Positions 1-9,401 of a stretch of DNA of 64,000 nucleotides are shown here, piece by piece. The stretch comes from Insolitispirillum peregrinum. GTDB taxonomy: Bacteria; Pseudomonadota; Alphaproteobacteria; Rhodospirillales; Rhodospirillaceae. The translations under genes were made by a program, and so were the position numbers. The first letter of the stretch is position 1. Every line of letters begins with the position of its first letter. Where the stretch lies: positions 1 to 64,000 of the forward strand of contig NZ_FTOA01000011.1 in NCBI RefSeq assembly GCF_900156605.1, given 5' to 3'. Below the pieces are notes generated by a model that had not been told where the DNA came from, did not search any database, and saw only the letters and a program-made list of their open reading frames with translations.

Positions 1-406
1 CTTGGCTTAAGGATGTGTGCGACAACTGCTCAACTGATCGAGCAACCGCCCACGCATCCCTTCCGTCTCTTTACGATGTCAAACAGCGAACCGTTGCCGG
101 CGAGCCCCGAAGGCCCTGAATTCCTTGACCGTTTGCCTCTCTCGAAGCTCCCCGTCAGCGGGAGGTGGTTTCTACCGCTGCATCAGCAGTTTGTCAACCG
201 GTTTTTTTTCATCAATCTTTCTTTTTTCTTCAGCACCGCCAATAGGCAGAAACCAGAGACGACCAGTCGCCGACGCCGAAGCGTTTTGGATGGCGATACC
301 GATCAGAGGAAGATCGAAGAGGCAGCGAACGCCGCCGAGGAACAGAACCTATCCAGACATCCGGGACAGCGCAAGACTTTTTTTCATGGTCTTGTCACTT
401 TTTTGC
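1..406. other. Intergenic stretch, no gene supported
   Basis: No convincing coding sequence is visible. The open frames here are T-rich, Pro/Ser/Arg-rich translations with no family resemblance, and they run on into the antisense of the SPOR lipoprotein gene. There are several poly-T tracts near 208-235 and 378-386. A 6-bp inverted repeat (CAAGAC/GTCTTG around 372-393) encloses one T run. The region lies downstream of the minus-strand gene that ends at 407. Confidence 0.5.
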
Positions 407-1612
407 TCATCCCCCCAGCATCACCGCCTCGCAGAATTGCTCTTTCAGCTTTCCGCACAAGGCCTTGGCAGCCTCCATATCGGGAAGAGGTCCGGCATTC
501 AGACGGAAAATGGTTCCTTGTTCGCCATCGCTATCCGTCGAAATGCGCGGTTGCAGGGACTTCAGGTCAGGAAACTTGTTTTTCAGGTTCTCCCAACCCT
601 TCATGGCCCCGTCACGCGAATGGAAAGTCGCCAATTGCACCGACGCCCCGCCTCCATTCACCGTCTTTCCGTCATAAGGAATGATCTGCAGCGGGTCGCG
701 CCCGGAACGCAGAACCGCATTTGGATTCTGCACCCCCACATCGCTCCCGCTGGGAGGTTCGGGCTTTTTGGCCTCGGCGGGTTTGTTCTCGGCTGGCGGC
801 TTGGCAGCCTCGGGGGGCTTGGGCGGCGTGGGTACAGCCTTGCGGCTGGTCACACCCAACCCGTCATCCGTATGCCCCGACGGATCAGGGACCAGACTGT
901 CGAGGATAACCTCACGCTCTGCCGCATGCTGTTCTGCCGACATGTTGCGGGTTGCATAGGCTTGCGACAATTGCTCGAGGCGGTCGGCCACTTCGTCCAC
1001 GCTGGGGACAGGCCCCCGCATCGTTGACGGCACCGGCGCCGAACGGCGGGGTTCATATTCTTCGGGGGTAATCAGGTTGCGATCGCGCAACGCCTTGAGG
1101 ATCGCATGGCGTCCCATGGCATTCCCAACCGCCATCGGAGCCAGCGGAACAGCCACCGGCGTGCTGGTATTCAGGCTTTGCCCATCAATCTGAGCCAAAG
1201 CATGCCGCGCGATATCCCGTACCGGATAGGTCCCGTTCAACCCCCACAGATCGCCAGGGATGGAAACACCATTGGGCACCGACGCCGCCGCCTGATAGGC
1301 ACTGCGGGCTTCCCCCTGCCGATTGGTCTTTTGATAGATCGCCCCGGCGGCCAGCAAGGCGACCGGATTGGCTGGTTCGGCGGCGAGAGCCTGATCGCTC
1401 ATTTGCTCGGCATAGCGGTAGTCGCCCAACGCCAGCCCGGCCATCGCCTGATTGATATAGTATTGCCCGTTCGGCTGGGTGCTCTGCAGGCCCTGCCCGG
1501 CTTCCAGAATCGGCAAGGTTTGCAGGCAGCCACTCAGCATCACCGTCCCGGCCATCAACAACGATGCCGTGAACGCTGCCCGCATGGGCTTTACCAACCG
1601 ATCCTGCCGCAT
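407..1612 (-). CDS. SPOR-domain lipoprotein with TPR-like segment
   Basis: This is a 401-residue predicted outer-membrane or periplasmic lipoprotein. A basic N-terminus and hydrophobic stretch lead to a lipobox, LSGC, at about residues 26-29. Residues ~45-115 look like one or two tetratricopeptide units (ALGDYRYAEQMSDQAL, then ALLAAGAIYQKTNRQGEA). A Pro/Ala/Lys-rich linker follows. The last ~75 residues match the SPOR fold, starting VQLATFHSRDGAMKGWENL and containing the usual FRLNAGPL segment. SPOR domains bind denuded septal peptidoglycan, so a cell-division or envelope role is inferred. The gene is divergent from the CYTH-CHAD gene. Its exact partner is unknown. Confidence 0.8.
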   Translation of the reverse strand: MRQDRLVKPMRAAFTASLLMAGTVMLSGCLQTLPILEAGQGLQSTQPNGQYYINQAMAGLALGDYRYAEQMSDQALAAEPANPVALLAAGAIYQKTNRQGEARSAYQAAASVPNGVSIPGDLWGLNGTYPVRDIARHALAQIDGQSLNTSTPVAVPLAPMAVGNAMGRHAILKALRDRNLITPEEYEPRRSAPVPSTMRGPVPSVDEVADRLEQLSQAYATRNMSAEQHAAEREVILDSLVPDPSGHTDDGLGVTSRKAVPTPPKPPEAAKPPAENKPAEAKKPEPPSGSDVGVQNPNAVLRSGRDPLQIIPYDGKTVNGGGASVQLATFHSRDGAMKGWENLKNKFPDLKSLQPRISTDSDGEQGTIFRLNAGPLPDMEAAKALCGKLKEQFCEAVMLGG

Positions 1613-1789
1613 TCTTCCGGTCCCTTTTCCATCAACTGCCCCACAAGGGTCACAGCATAGTCTGGCGTTCCAAGAGTTAAGAACTTGCTAGAATTTAGCG
1701 CCTTAGCCGCAATTGTCACACTTGTTTTGCGCACTGCCCGCTACAATGCCCCTACTGCCAAAAGGCGCAAACGCACAGGAGAGCCTGAT

Positions 1790-3340
1790 ATGCATGTCGA
1801 AGTCGAACTCAAGCTGGAGCTTCCCCTTGCTGCTCTGGAACGTCTTCGTCGTCACCCCTTTGTGCGAACCCACAAGCAGGGGCGCGCCCAATCCTTGCAC
1901 CTCTATAATACCTATTACGATACCCCTGACTGTGATCTGGCCCGTCAAAAGGCAGCCTTGCGCCTGCGCCGGAACGGAACGCAGTTTTTCCAGACGGTCA
2001 AAACCAAAGGTGATCATCAGGGCGCTCATTTCTCCCGCCCGGAATGGGAATGGCCGGTGGCCGGGGAAGCACTGGATGTTTCCCTGCTGGCAGAAACGCC
2101 GCTGGCCTCGTTGTCGGCACCGGTTCTTGCCGCTGTCCGGCCGCTGTTCACCACTGATTTCAAGCGCACGGTCTGGCTGCTGAGTGCCCCGGAAGAATCC
2201 CCCTCGTGGCAAATCGAGCTGACCATTGATCAGGGCGAAATCCGCCCCCACGGCACCACCTCGACCGACAGCGAGGCCATTTGCGAAGTGGAACTGGAGC
2301 TCAAGCACGGTGAACCCCGCGACCTGTACCACGCCGCCCTGACTTTGACCGAAGGTTTGCCGGTCCGAATTTCCGTGCTCAGCAAGGCTGAGCGGGGATA
2401 TGCCCTGGCCCGGCCTCGCCCGTCCCGCGCCCAGAAAGGCAGTGCTCCTGCCCTGAAAAAAAACGACACGGTGGCCGAGGCCCTGCAGTCCATCGGACAG
2501 GCCTGTCTGGGCCACGCCCTGTTGAACGAGCCCCTGTTGCGGCGATTGCGTCACCCCGAGGCCGTTCATCAGATGCGGGTTGCCCTCCGCCGCTTCCGCT
2601 CGGCGCTCAGTGTGTTCAAGCCGGTTCTGGGCTCCCCGCACAGCCTGCGGGTGAAGGACGACCTGCGCTGGCTGGCCGGAGAGCTGGGCGATGCCCGCGA
2701 TCTGGATGTCTTTTCCGATGAAATTCTAGCCCCGGCGGCGGTCGCGCTGGGGGATGGCATCGATCTTTCCCCCCTCCAGAGCCTGATCAGCCACCGCCGC
2801 GAGCTGGCCTATCAGCGGGCCCTTGAGGCGCTGGAGTCCCCGCGCAGCGGCCAGACCCTGTTGCATGCGGCCGCCTGGCTGGAAAATGGCGACTGGCTCA
2901 CCCCGGACGCCCCGGAACAGCAGGCCATCCTCAATGGCTCCCTGCGTCCCTTTGCCCGCCAATTGCTGGACCATCGCCTGAAAAGCGTTCTGCGGGCGGG
3001 TCAGCATTTTGGCACGCTGGACAGTCTGGCCCGCCATGCGGTCCGGATCGAAGTCAAAAAACTGCGCTACACCTGCGAGTTCTTTTCCTCCCTGTTCAGT
3101 GAAAAGAAACAAGCGGACTTCAACGCTACCTTGTCCGATCTGCAGGAGCATCTGGGAGCCATCAATGACGCCGCCGTCGCCCGCCAGAAACTGTCAGCCA
3201 TCGCGCAGGAAGGCCCGGCTGACCTGACGCTGGCCTGTGGGGCGGTGATCGGATGGCATCAGGCCCGGATGGAAGACACCATCAAGGACTGCGGGAAAAG
3301 CTGGAAGCAGTTCCAGAAGCAAGAGCCATTCTGGCATTAA
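1790..3340 (+). CDS. CYTH and CHAD domain protein (probable inorganic triphosphatase)
   Basis: The protein has about 516 residues. The N-terminal CYTH tunnel-fold domain opens with the metal-binding ExExK signature (EVELK, residues ~3-7) and has alternating basic and acidic strands up to ~200. A C-terminal CHAD helical domain (from ~225) has the conserved His and Arg/Lys pattern HPEAVHQMRVALRRFRSAL and later KKLRYTCEFF. The two-domain layout matches E. coli YgiF, which hydrolyses inorganic triphosphate; CHAD binds polyphosphate. ATG 1790 is chosen because AGGAGAG lies just upstream and the next residues are the CYTH motif; the longer frame from 1685 adds unrelated residues. Confidence 0.87.
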   Translation: MHVEVELKLELPLAALERLRRHPFVRTHKQGRAQSLHLYNTYYDTPDCDLARQKAALRLRRNGTQFFQTVKTKGDHQGAHFSRPEWEWPVAGEALDVSLLAETPLASLSAPVLAAVRPLFTTDFKRTVWLLSAPEESPSWQIELTIDQGEIRPHGTTSTDSEAICEVELELKHGEPRDLYHAALTLTEGLPVRISVLSKAERGYALARPRPSRAQKGSAPALKKNDTVAEALQSIGQACLGHALLNEPLLRRLRHPEAVHQMRVALRRFRSALSVFKPVLGSPHSLRVKDDLRWLAGELGDARDLDVFSDEILAPAAVALGDGIDLSPLQSLISHRRELAYQRALEALESPRSGQTLLHAAAWLENGDWLTPDAPEQQAILNGSLRPFARQLLDHRLKSVLRAGQHFGTLDSLARHAVRIEVKKLRYTCEFFSSLFSEKKQADFNATLSDLQEHLGAINDAAVARQKLSAIAQEGPADLTLACGAVIGWHQARMEDTIKDCGKSWKQFQKQEPFWH

Positions 3341-3470
3341 CAGACTGTATTTTCCTGGCCTTTCTCTTGAGGTTGCCTTGCGAAGCGCCTGGCTCTATGG
3401 TTAGCGGCTTCGCAGGGCCGTCCGTATGCCTTTGCGATCCGACATGCGTCCTAAACCACAGAGGTTTCCC

Positions 3471-4157
3471 GTGGCTGACAACATTCCTGATCCCCAGCAG
3501 CAAGCCCTCTTCCGCGAGGTCGATGAAGAGCTCCGCCATGAGCAAATGCACAAGCTCTGGAAACAGTATGGGCCTGTTGCCATTGCTGTTTCCGTGCTGG
3601 TGGTCGCGGTTGTTGCCGGGTATCAGGGCTGGAAAGCATGGCAATCGCACCAGCACATGGCCGATGCCCAGACCTATGAGCAGGCATTGACCCTGGCCGA
3701 TGCCGGTAAGGATGCCGATGCCCTGACTGCCCTGACCGCCCTCGCCAGCAAGGGCAATGACGGCGCGGTTGCTCTGGCCCAGATCCAGCGGGCCGTCCTT
3801 CTGCAAAAGGACGGCAAGACCAGCGACGCTCTGGCCATTTATAAAGGCATTGCGACCGGTAAGGGTGATACCATCCTGCGGTCTGTTGCCGCCCTGCGCT
3901 ATGCCTTGCTGGGGATGGACAACGGCGTCAGCAGCGATGACATCAATACCCTGATCACCCCGCTGGCCGCTCCGGGATTGCCGTTTGACCACTCCGCCCG
4001 TCAGGTGCAGGCCTTGCTCGCCCTGAAGGAAGGCCGGAGCGACGATGCCCGCAAGCTGTTGCAGGATCTGGTGGATGATGCCAGCACGCCGCAGGGTATC
4101 CGCTCGCGTGCCAACATCCTGCTGCAAAGCCTGGACAGCACGCCGGCGGCGAAGTAA
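3471..4157 (+). CDS. YfgM-like tetratricopeptide membrane protein
   Basis: This is a ~228-residue single-pass membrane protein. A short charged cytoplasmic N-terminus (FREVDEELRHEQMHKLWKQYG) precedes one TM helix (IAVSVLVVAVVAGYQGW). An alanine-rich TPR-like periplasmic domain follows. It matches the YfgM/TPR_21 family, which associates with the SecYEG translocon and periplasmic chaperones. Gene order supports this: the next genes are bamB and der, the same order as yfgM-bamB-der in E. coli. I prefer GTG 3471, preceded by AGAGG at 3460-3464, over upstream ATGs at 3426 and 3444, because family members start close to the FREVDEELR segment. Confidence 0.82.
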   Translation: MADNIPDPQQQALFREVDEELRHEQMHKLWKQYGPVAIAVSVLVVAVVAGYQGWKAWQSHQHMADAQTYEQALTLADAGKDADALTALTALASKGNDGAVALAQIQRAVLLQKDGKTSDALAIYKGIATGKGDTILRSVAALRYALLGMDNGVSSDDINTLITPLAAPGLPFDHSARQVQALLALKEGRSDDARKLLQDLVDDASTPQGIRSRANILLQSLDSTPAAK

Positions 4158-4225
4158 CGCCGCAACCCTGCTGACACCGACCGTCTTGCCGAGGGCTGAG
4201 GCCCACTCAGGGGTATCTTTCGACC

Positions 4226-5608
4226 ATGACCTCTCCGTTCGTTTTCCCGCCTGTGGTTTCCTCGTCCCGCCGTGCATCCGGTCGGGTGGTTCGCCTCGCA
4301 TCGGCCCTGGCGATGATTACCGCTCTCAGCGCCTGTGGTGGCGGGGAGTGGTTCGGTGGCAAGGAAGACCCGCCGCTGCCCGGCACCCGCGTCTCGATTC
4401 TGGAACATGACCGCAACCTGAAGCCGGCCAATGACGCCAGCACCGATGCCATCCACCTGCCCGCGCCCGAACCGAACGATTCCTGGCCGCAGGCCGGAGG
4501 GTATAGCCACCATGCCATGCAGCACATGGTCGTCAATGCCGTGCCGAAGAAGGTCTGGAGCACCAACGTCGGCAATGGAACGGCCAAACGGAACCGCCTG
4601 ATGAGCGAACCGGTCGTGGCCGATAACGTGCTGTACGTCATCGACTCCTCGGCCGAAGTCTCGGCTCTTGATGCCCAAACCGGAAAAACCTTGTGGTCCG
4701 TTGACCTCGCCCCCGATTACGACGAGGACGAGTCCATTCTGGGTGGTGGGGTCGCCATTGATAATGGCCGCCTGTACGTCACCACCGGTTTTGCCGAGGT
4801 GTTTGCCCTTGATCCCAAGACCGGCAAGACCCTGTGGCAGACGACCGTTCCGTCGCCGATGCGCGCCGCTCCGGCGGTCAACGGTGGCCGGGTGTTCGTC
4901 GTCACCGTCGATAACAAGGGTCTGGCACTGGCCGCCTCCGATGGCCGCATCCTGTGGACCCATGCCGGGGTCGAAGAAGCAACCACCCTGCTGACCGGCC
5001 CGGCTCCGGCGGTCGATAACGGCGTGGTGCTGATGCCCTACACCTCCGGTGAAATCGCCGCCCTGCGCGTCGATAACGGTCTGCCCTTGTGGTCAGATAC
5101 CGTGATTGCCGCCCGTCGCACCGATTCGGCGGCCAATCTGTCTGACATCAGCGCCCGTCCAGTCATCGACAACAATCGGGTCTATGTCATCGGCCATTCC
5201 GGTCTAATGGTCAGCATCGACCTGCGCACCGGCGACCGCGCCTGGGAAGTCGAGCTGTCCAGCCTGTCACAGCCATGGCTCGCCGGGAAATTCCTCTATG
5301 CGGTCACCACCGATGCCGAGGTGGTCTGCATCGACACGACCAACGGTAAAATCCTGTGGGTTCATCAGCTTGCCCAGTGGAAAGACCCCGAAGAGCACAC
5401 CGGCCGCATCCTGTGGACCGGCCCGACCCTTGCCTCTGACCGCCTGATCGTGACCGGCTCGAACGGTGAATTGTTTGCCCTGTCACCCTATGATGGCTCT
5501 GTTCTGGGCAAGGTTTCCGTATCGGACGGCATCACCCTGCCGCCTGCGGTGGCCAACAACACCCTTTACTTCCTGAACGATGCAGCCGATATCCTCGCTT
5601 TCCGGTAA
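4226..5608 (+). CDS. bamB: Outer membrane protein assembly factor BamB
   Basis: The 460-residue PQQ-like beta-propeller lipoprotein is a component of the BAM complex that inserts outer-membrane beta-barrels. The N-terminus has a signal peptide ending in a lipobox LSAC (residues ~33-36) followed by Gly-rich sequence. Repeated propeller blades are visible with the motif A-L-D-x-x-T-G-K-x-L-W (for example ALDAQTGKTLWSVDL, ALDPKTGKTLWQTTV, CIDTTNGKILWVHQL). It sits 68 bp after the yfgM-like gene and 50 bp before der, so co-transcription is likely. Confidence 0.9.
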   Translation: MTSPFVFPPVVSSSRRASGRVVRLASALAMITALSACGGGEWFGGKEDPPLPGTRVSILEHDRNLKPANDASTDAIHLPAPEPNDSWPQAGGYSHHAMQHMVVNAVPKKVWSTNVGNGTAKRNRLMSEPVVADNVLYVIDSSAEVSALDAQTGKTLWSVDLAPDYDEDESILGGGVAIDNGRLYVTTGFAEVFALDPKTGKTLWQTTVPSPMRAAPAVNGGRVFVVTVDNKGLALAASDGRILWTHAGVEEATTLLTGPAPAVDNGVVLMPYTSGEIAALRVDNGLPLWSDTVIAARRTDSAANLSDISARPVIDNNRVYVIGHSGLMVSIDLRTGDRAWEVELSSLSQPWLAGKFLYAVTTDAEVVCIDTTNGKILWVHQLAQWKDPEEHTGRILWTGPTLASDRLIVTGSNGELFALSPYDGSVLGKVSVSDGITLPPAVANNTLYFLNDAADILAFR

Positions 5609-5658
5609 GGCATCGCCGCCTCACCCCCGTTTCCCTCGTTTCCCCTAGATAGAGTGCC

Positions 5659-7065
5659 ATGAGCTTTACCGTCGCCATTATTGGCCGCCCCAATGTCGGG
5701 AAATCGACCCTGTTCAACCGCCTGATCGGGCGCAAGCTGGCTATCGTCCACGATATGCCCGGCGTGACCCGCGACCGGCGGTCGGCTCCGGCCTCGCTGC
5801 TGGGGCTGGAGTTCGAGGTCATCGACACCGCCGGTCTGGAAGTTTCCGGCCCCGAGACCCTCGAAGGCCGCATGCGCCAGCAGACGGAACGCGCCCTGGC
5901 CGAAGCCGACGTGGCACTGTTCCTGATTGACGGGCGCGCGGGCCTGACCCCGATGGACGAACATTTCGCCCAGTTGCTGCGCCGTCAAAAGACCCCGGTG
6001 ATTCTGGTTGCCAACAAGTGCGAAGGCAAAGCCGGTGATCAGGGGATGTACGAGTCCTATGGGCTGGGCCTGGGGGATCCGATCCCGCTGTCCGCCGAAC
6101 ACGGGCTGGGTCTGGGCGACCTGCTGGCCGCCCTGCTGCCCTATTCGAAGGAACTGCCGTACGACGAAGACGACGAGTTCGGCTTTACCCCCGAGCCGGA
6201 AGAAATCCCCGACATCGACGAAGGCGATGAAGTGGTGATCCCGCCGCCGCCGGACCGTCCGCTGCATGTCGCCATCGTCGGTCGTCCGAATACCGGCAAG
6301 TCAACACTGGTCAACTGCCTGCTTGGTGAAGACCGCATGCTGACCGGCCCCGAAGCCGGGGTGACGCGTGACTCCATCACCGTGAAATACGAATGGCGTG
6401 GCCGCCCGATCAAGATCGTTGATACCGCCGGGATTCGTCGCCGCTCGCGGGTCGAGGAAAGCCTCGAAAAGCTGTCGGTGGCCGATACGCTGAACTCGAT
6501 CCGCATGGCCGAAGTGGTGGTGCTGATGCTCGACGCCAACATGGTGCTCGACAAGCAGGACCTGACCATCGCCCGACTGGTGCTGGAAGAAGGCCGCGCT
6601 CTGGTGATCGCCGTCAACAAGTGGGATGCCGCCATCGACCGGGCGGAATCGCTGCAACGTCTGGGCGACCGCCTGCAAACCTCGTTGCCGCAGGTGCGTG
6701 GTATTCCGACCGTCACCCTGTCGGCCCTGCGCAATCAGGGCGTCGATGACCTGATGGAAGCGGTGTTTGAAATTCACAGCCTGTGGAACGCGCGCGTGCC
6801 GACCTCGCGCCTGAACCGCTGGCTGGACGAAATGATCACCCGCCATCCGCCGCCGCTGTCCAAGCAAAAGCGCCGGATCAAGCTGCGCTACATGACCCAG
6901 GTAAAGGCCCGTCCGCCGACCTTTGCCATTTTTGTCTCCAAGCCCGACGAACTGCCGGAAAGCTATATGCGCTATCTGGTCAACGGGCTGCGCGATGTGT
7001 TTGGTCTGGACGGGGTGCCGCTGCGCATTCACCTGCGCAAGCCGAAGAACCCTTACGTGGATTAA
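5659..7065 (+). CDS. der: Ribosome biogenesis GTPase Der (EngA)
   Basis: The 468-residue protein has two tandem GTPase domains, the hallmark of Der, which acts in maturation of the 50S subunit. The first P-loop is GRPNVGKST (residues ~8-16), with DTAGLE and a modified NKCE in the first domain. The second P-loop is GRPNTGKST (~210-218) followed by [11 protein letters not shown] and NKWD. An acidic linker separates the domains, and the C-terminal KH-like domain ends near RKPKNPYVD. The length is normal. It is the last gene of the yfgM-bamB-der cluster and is followed by a hairpin. Confidence 0.96.
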   Translation: MSFTVAIIGRPNVGKSTLFNRLIGRKLAIVHDMPGVTRDRRSAPASLLGLEFEVIDTAGLEVSGPETLEGRMRQQTERALAEADVALFLIDGRAGLTPMDEHFAQLLRRQKTPVILVANKCEGKAGDQGMYESYGLGLGDPIPLSAEHGLGLGDLLAALLPYSKELPYDEDDEFGFTPEPEEIPDIDEGDEVVIPPPPDRPLHVAIVGRPNTGKSTLVNCLLGEDRMLTGPEAGVTRDSITVKYEWRGRPIKIVDTAGIRRRSRVEESLEKLSVADTLNSIRMAEVVVLMLDANMVLDKQDLTIARLVLEEGRALVIAVNKWDAAIDRAESLQRLGDRLQTSLPQVRGIPTVTLSALRNQGVDDLMEAVFEIHSLWNARVPTSRLNRWLDEMITRHPPPLSKQKRRIKLRYMTQVKARPPTFAIFVSKPDELPESYMRYLVNGLRDVFGLDGVPLRIHLRKPKNPYVD

Positions 7066-7072
7066 AAAACAT

Positions 7073-7098
7073 ACGGGCGACTGGCAACAGTCGCCCGT
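7073..7098 (+). terminator. Candidate terminator after der
   Basis: A perfect 10-bp inverted repeat, ACGGGCGACT/AGTCGCCCGT, with a 6-nt loop begins 7 bp after the der stop codon. The following sequence, TGTTCATTG, is only weakly U-rich, so this may be an imperfect intrinsic terminator. Confidence 0.6.
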
Positions 7099-7109
7099 TG
7101 TTCATTGCA

Positions 7110-7292
7110 GGGAGATGGGCTACCGCCCATACCCGTTTGGGTGCGATGCCCCCAAAACCCCATTTTCTCTTTCAATATCAAATTAATGAGGTCCGGGGCC
7201 TAAAGGCCCCGGCGAGATTTGGAGCAGCGCTCCATGAGCTTTTTGTTTTTGTCGTGTACCGTGGCGTCTGATTTAACGCACGCTGGTCTAGA
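7110..7292. repeat. Dispersed ~180 bp palindromic element, family A, copy 1
   Basis: This stretch is a chain of hairpins: ATGGGCTACCGCCCAT, CCGGGGCCTAAAGGCCCCGG and GGAGCAGCGCTCC. It ends in a tail with GTCGTGTACCGTG and GCACGCTGGTCTAGAG. The same modules occur in the same order in three other intergenic spaces (19304-19481, 35821-35998 and 44602-44830, the last two inverted). It contains no convincing ORF. It fills the 300-bp gap between der and the minus-strand permease. Confidence 0.75.
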
Positions 7293-7365
7293 GACATGGG
7301 CATGGTTCGTATCACGATAATGACAGACGGAAAACAGAGTCATGGGGCAGCGCTCGGCGTCCTTT

Positions 7366-8589
7366 TTAAACCATCGCCAGCCAGCCGAGGGCAACTGCAA
7401 ACGACAGCAAGGTCAGGGGCACACCGCTACGCGCGTGGTCGGTAAAGCTGACCGTGATCCCGCAGGATGCGGCACGTTCAACCGCAATCAGATTGGCCAT
7501 GCTGCCGGTCAGCAGCAGGTTGCCCGCTAACGTGGACAGCAGCGCCAGACCGTGTAGCCATGTCGTCGGAGCCTGTGGAAACAGGGCCAGCAGCATCATG
7601 TCTGCCGGTACGTTGCCAATGGTGTTAGAGCCAATCAGGGAGACAACGGCCAGTCCGGGCAGGGTTTGCAAATCCAGTCCGATGGCTTGGGCTGCCTGGA
7701 CAATCTGGCCGGGGACCGGAGTTTGCCCAAGGGCACCAGTAACAATGAACAGGGCCGCAAACAGCACCAGCAGATGCCAGTCCACCAGCGCCAGCGCGCG
7801 ATGGCTGGACAGGCGGCGGCTGATCAGCAGGGCGGCGGCAATCAGGGTGCAACTGATCGCCTGCGGAACCGGAGTCAGAAACAGGCCCAGCAGCACTATG
7901 GTTGCCACTGTCGCCTTGATCATCATCGAGCGATCAAGCTGCGGCGTGCCGATGGCATGGCCCTCAGCAACACAGGGAGTGTGCCAGCGGTTTTTCCACC
8001 CCAGCCAGATGACCAGCCAGACCCCAGCCAGCGCCAGCACGGTCGGCGGGCCACAAACGGCGATAAAGGGGCCGAACTCCAGAGACCCGGCCTGCGCAAT
8101 CAGGATGTTTTGTGGATTGCCAATCGCGGTTGCCGCAGACCCCGCATTGGCGGCGGCGGCCAGTGCCAGCACAAACGGGCGGGCGTCCAGTCCCCGGCGT
8201 TGAATGCCAAGGCACAGCAGCGGCGTCATGGCAAACACCACCACGTCGTTGGACAGCAGGGCGGCCAGAACACCCCCAATCGCAACCACCAAAGCCAGAA
8301 CGGCTGCTGGTGATCCGTGGACTTTTGCCATCCGGTCGGCGCACCAGTCATAAAAACCGGCTTCAGCGATCTGGGCGGACAGGATCATCAGCCCGAACAG
8401 GATCAACAGGGTGGGAAAGTCGATGGCGGCAAGCGCTGCCGGCGGCGAAATGGCACCAAGGCCGACCAGCGCAACCGCCGCCACCAGCGCAATGCCGGTG
8501 CGGTCCAGACGCAACCCGGGGAACCGGCCAACGGCCATCCCCAGATAGGTCACGATGAAGGCACCCAGGATGAAAGCGGTCAGGATCAG
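7366..8589 (-). CDS. SLC13/ArsB-NhaD superfamily anion permease
   Basis: This is a ~407-residue polytopic inner-membrane protein with about ten hydrophobic segments. The family-typical start LGMAVGRFPGLRLDRTGIAL and the paired re-entrant motifs SNDVVVFAMTPLL and SNTIGNVPADMM are visible. The family moves dicarboxylates, sulfate, arsenite or Na+/H+; substrate cannot be read from sequence. The start is uncertain: TM1 begins at a CTG codon at 8589 that overlaps the pssA stop (8586-8588), and the first ATG (8538) would cut TM1. Overlap with pssA suggests translational coupling. Confidence 0.75.
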   Translation of the reverse strand: MILTAFILGAFIVTYLGMAVGRFPGLRLDRTGIALVAAVALVGLGAISPPAALAAIDFPTLLILFGLMILSAQIAEAGFYDWCADRMAKVHGSPAAVLALVVAIGGVLAALLSNDVVVFAMTPLLCLGIQRRGLDARPFVLALAAAANAGSAATAIGNPQNILIAQAGSLEFGPFIAVCGPPTVLALAGVWLVIWLGWKNRWHTPCVAEGHAIGTPQLDRSMMIKATVATIVLLGLFLTPVPQAISCTLIAAALLISRRLSSHRALALVDWHLLVLFAALFIVTGALGQTPVPGQIVQAAQAIGLDLQTLPGLAVVSLIGSNTIGNVPADMMLLALFPQAPTTWLHGLALLSTLAGNLLLTGSMANLIAVERAASCGITVSFTDHARSGVPLTLLSFAVALGWLAMV

Positions 8590-9395
8590 GCCCCGGTGGC
8601 AGGCTGATCGGTCGTGTCCGTGCCGGCGGCTTCCTGACGGGCACGGGCAGACAGGCGATGGAACGAGCGGAAGGACAACGGGAATGTCCCGATATAGACC
8701 AGCCCGATTACGCCCAGTGTTGCCCACGGTTCGGTGACCAGAAAGGCTGCCAGAATACCGACACAGATCAGGGTGGGCAGAACCCACAAGGCAGGGATAC
8801 GGACCCGTTTAAAGGAATAGGTCGGCAACCGGCTGACCATCAGGAACGACACCAGCAGCACAAAAAAGGCCACCACGGCGGGCTTTTCAAAGAACCCGCC
8901 GTCAAATTCAAACGACAGGACCATCGGCAACAGCGCCAGCCCGGCGGCGGCCGGGGCTGGAACGCCGGTGAAATAGTTGTGGGCCCAGCCGGGCAGGTCC
9001 GGTTCGCCCAGCATGGTGTTGAACCGGGCCAGCCGCAGGGCGCAGCAGATGGCCAGCAACAGCGACAGGGCCCAGCCAAAGCCGCCGGCATCGCTGAGGG
9101 TCCACATGTACAGCAACACCGCCGGAGCAACCCCGAAGCTGATGAAGTCGGACAGGGAGTCCAGCTCGGCACCGAACTTGCTGGTTGCCTTCAGCATGCG
9201 CGCTACCCGGCCATCCATGGCATCGAACAGCGCAGCGAGGAAAATGGCGATCACCGCCCGTTCCCATTCGTCGCGCAGCCCGTAACGGATCGAGGTCAAC
9301 CCCGCCGACAGCGCCAACAAGGTGACCATGTTGGGGATCATCTTGTTGAAGGACAGCGTTTTGAGCCCGCGTTGGCCGGGAAGCATCATTGGCAT
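8586..9395 (-). CDS. pssA: CDP-diacylglycerol-serine O-phosphatidyltransferase
   Basis: The 269-residue integral membrane enzyme makes phosphatidylserine from CDP-diacylglycerol and serine. The CDP-alcohol phosphatidyltransferase signature D-G-x2-A-R-x8-G-x3-D-x3-D is visible as DAMDGRVARMLKATSKFGAELDSLSD (residues ~58-83). Six to seven TM segments follow and the tail is hydrophilic. The gene lies 6 bp after psd on the same strand, the standard psd-pssA pair of alphaproteobacteria, so the two steps to phosphatidylethanolamine are co-expressed. Confidence 0.93.
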   Translation of the reverse strand: MPMMLPGQRGLKTLSFNKMIPNMVTLLALSAGLTSIRYGLRDEWERAVIAIFLAALFDAMDGRVARMLKATSKFGAELDSLSDFISFGVAPAVLLYMWTLSDAGGFGWALSLLLAICCALRLARFNTMLGEPDLPGWAHNYFTGVPAPAAAGLALLPMVLSFEFDGGFFEKPAVVAFFVLLVSFLMVSRLPTYSFKRVRIPALWVLPTLICVGILAAFLVTEPWATLGVIGLVYIGTFPLSFRSFHRLSARARQEAAGTDTTDQPATGA

Positions 9396-9401
9396 GGTGT
9401 A

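Noticed and set aside
125-1027. Plus-strand open frame at the left end
   Set aside because: It is mostly antisense to the SPOR lipoprotein, which has a lipobox and a recognisable SPOR domain. The remaining part is low-complexity and Ser/Arg-rich.
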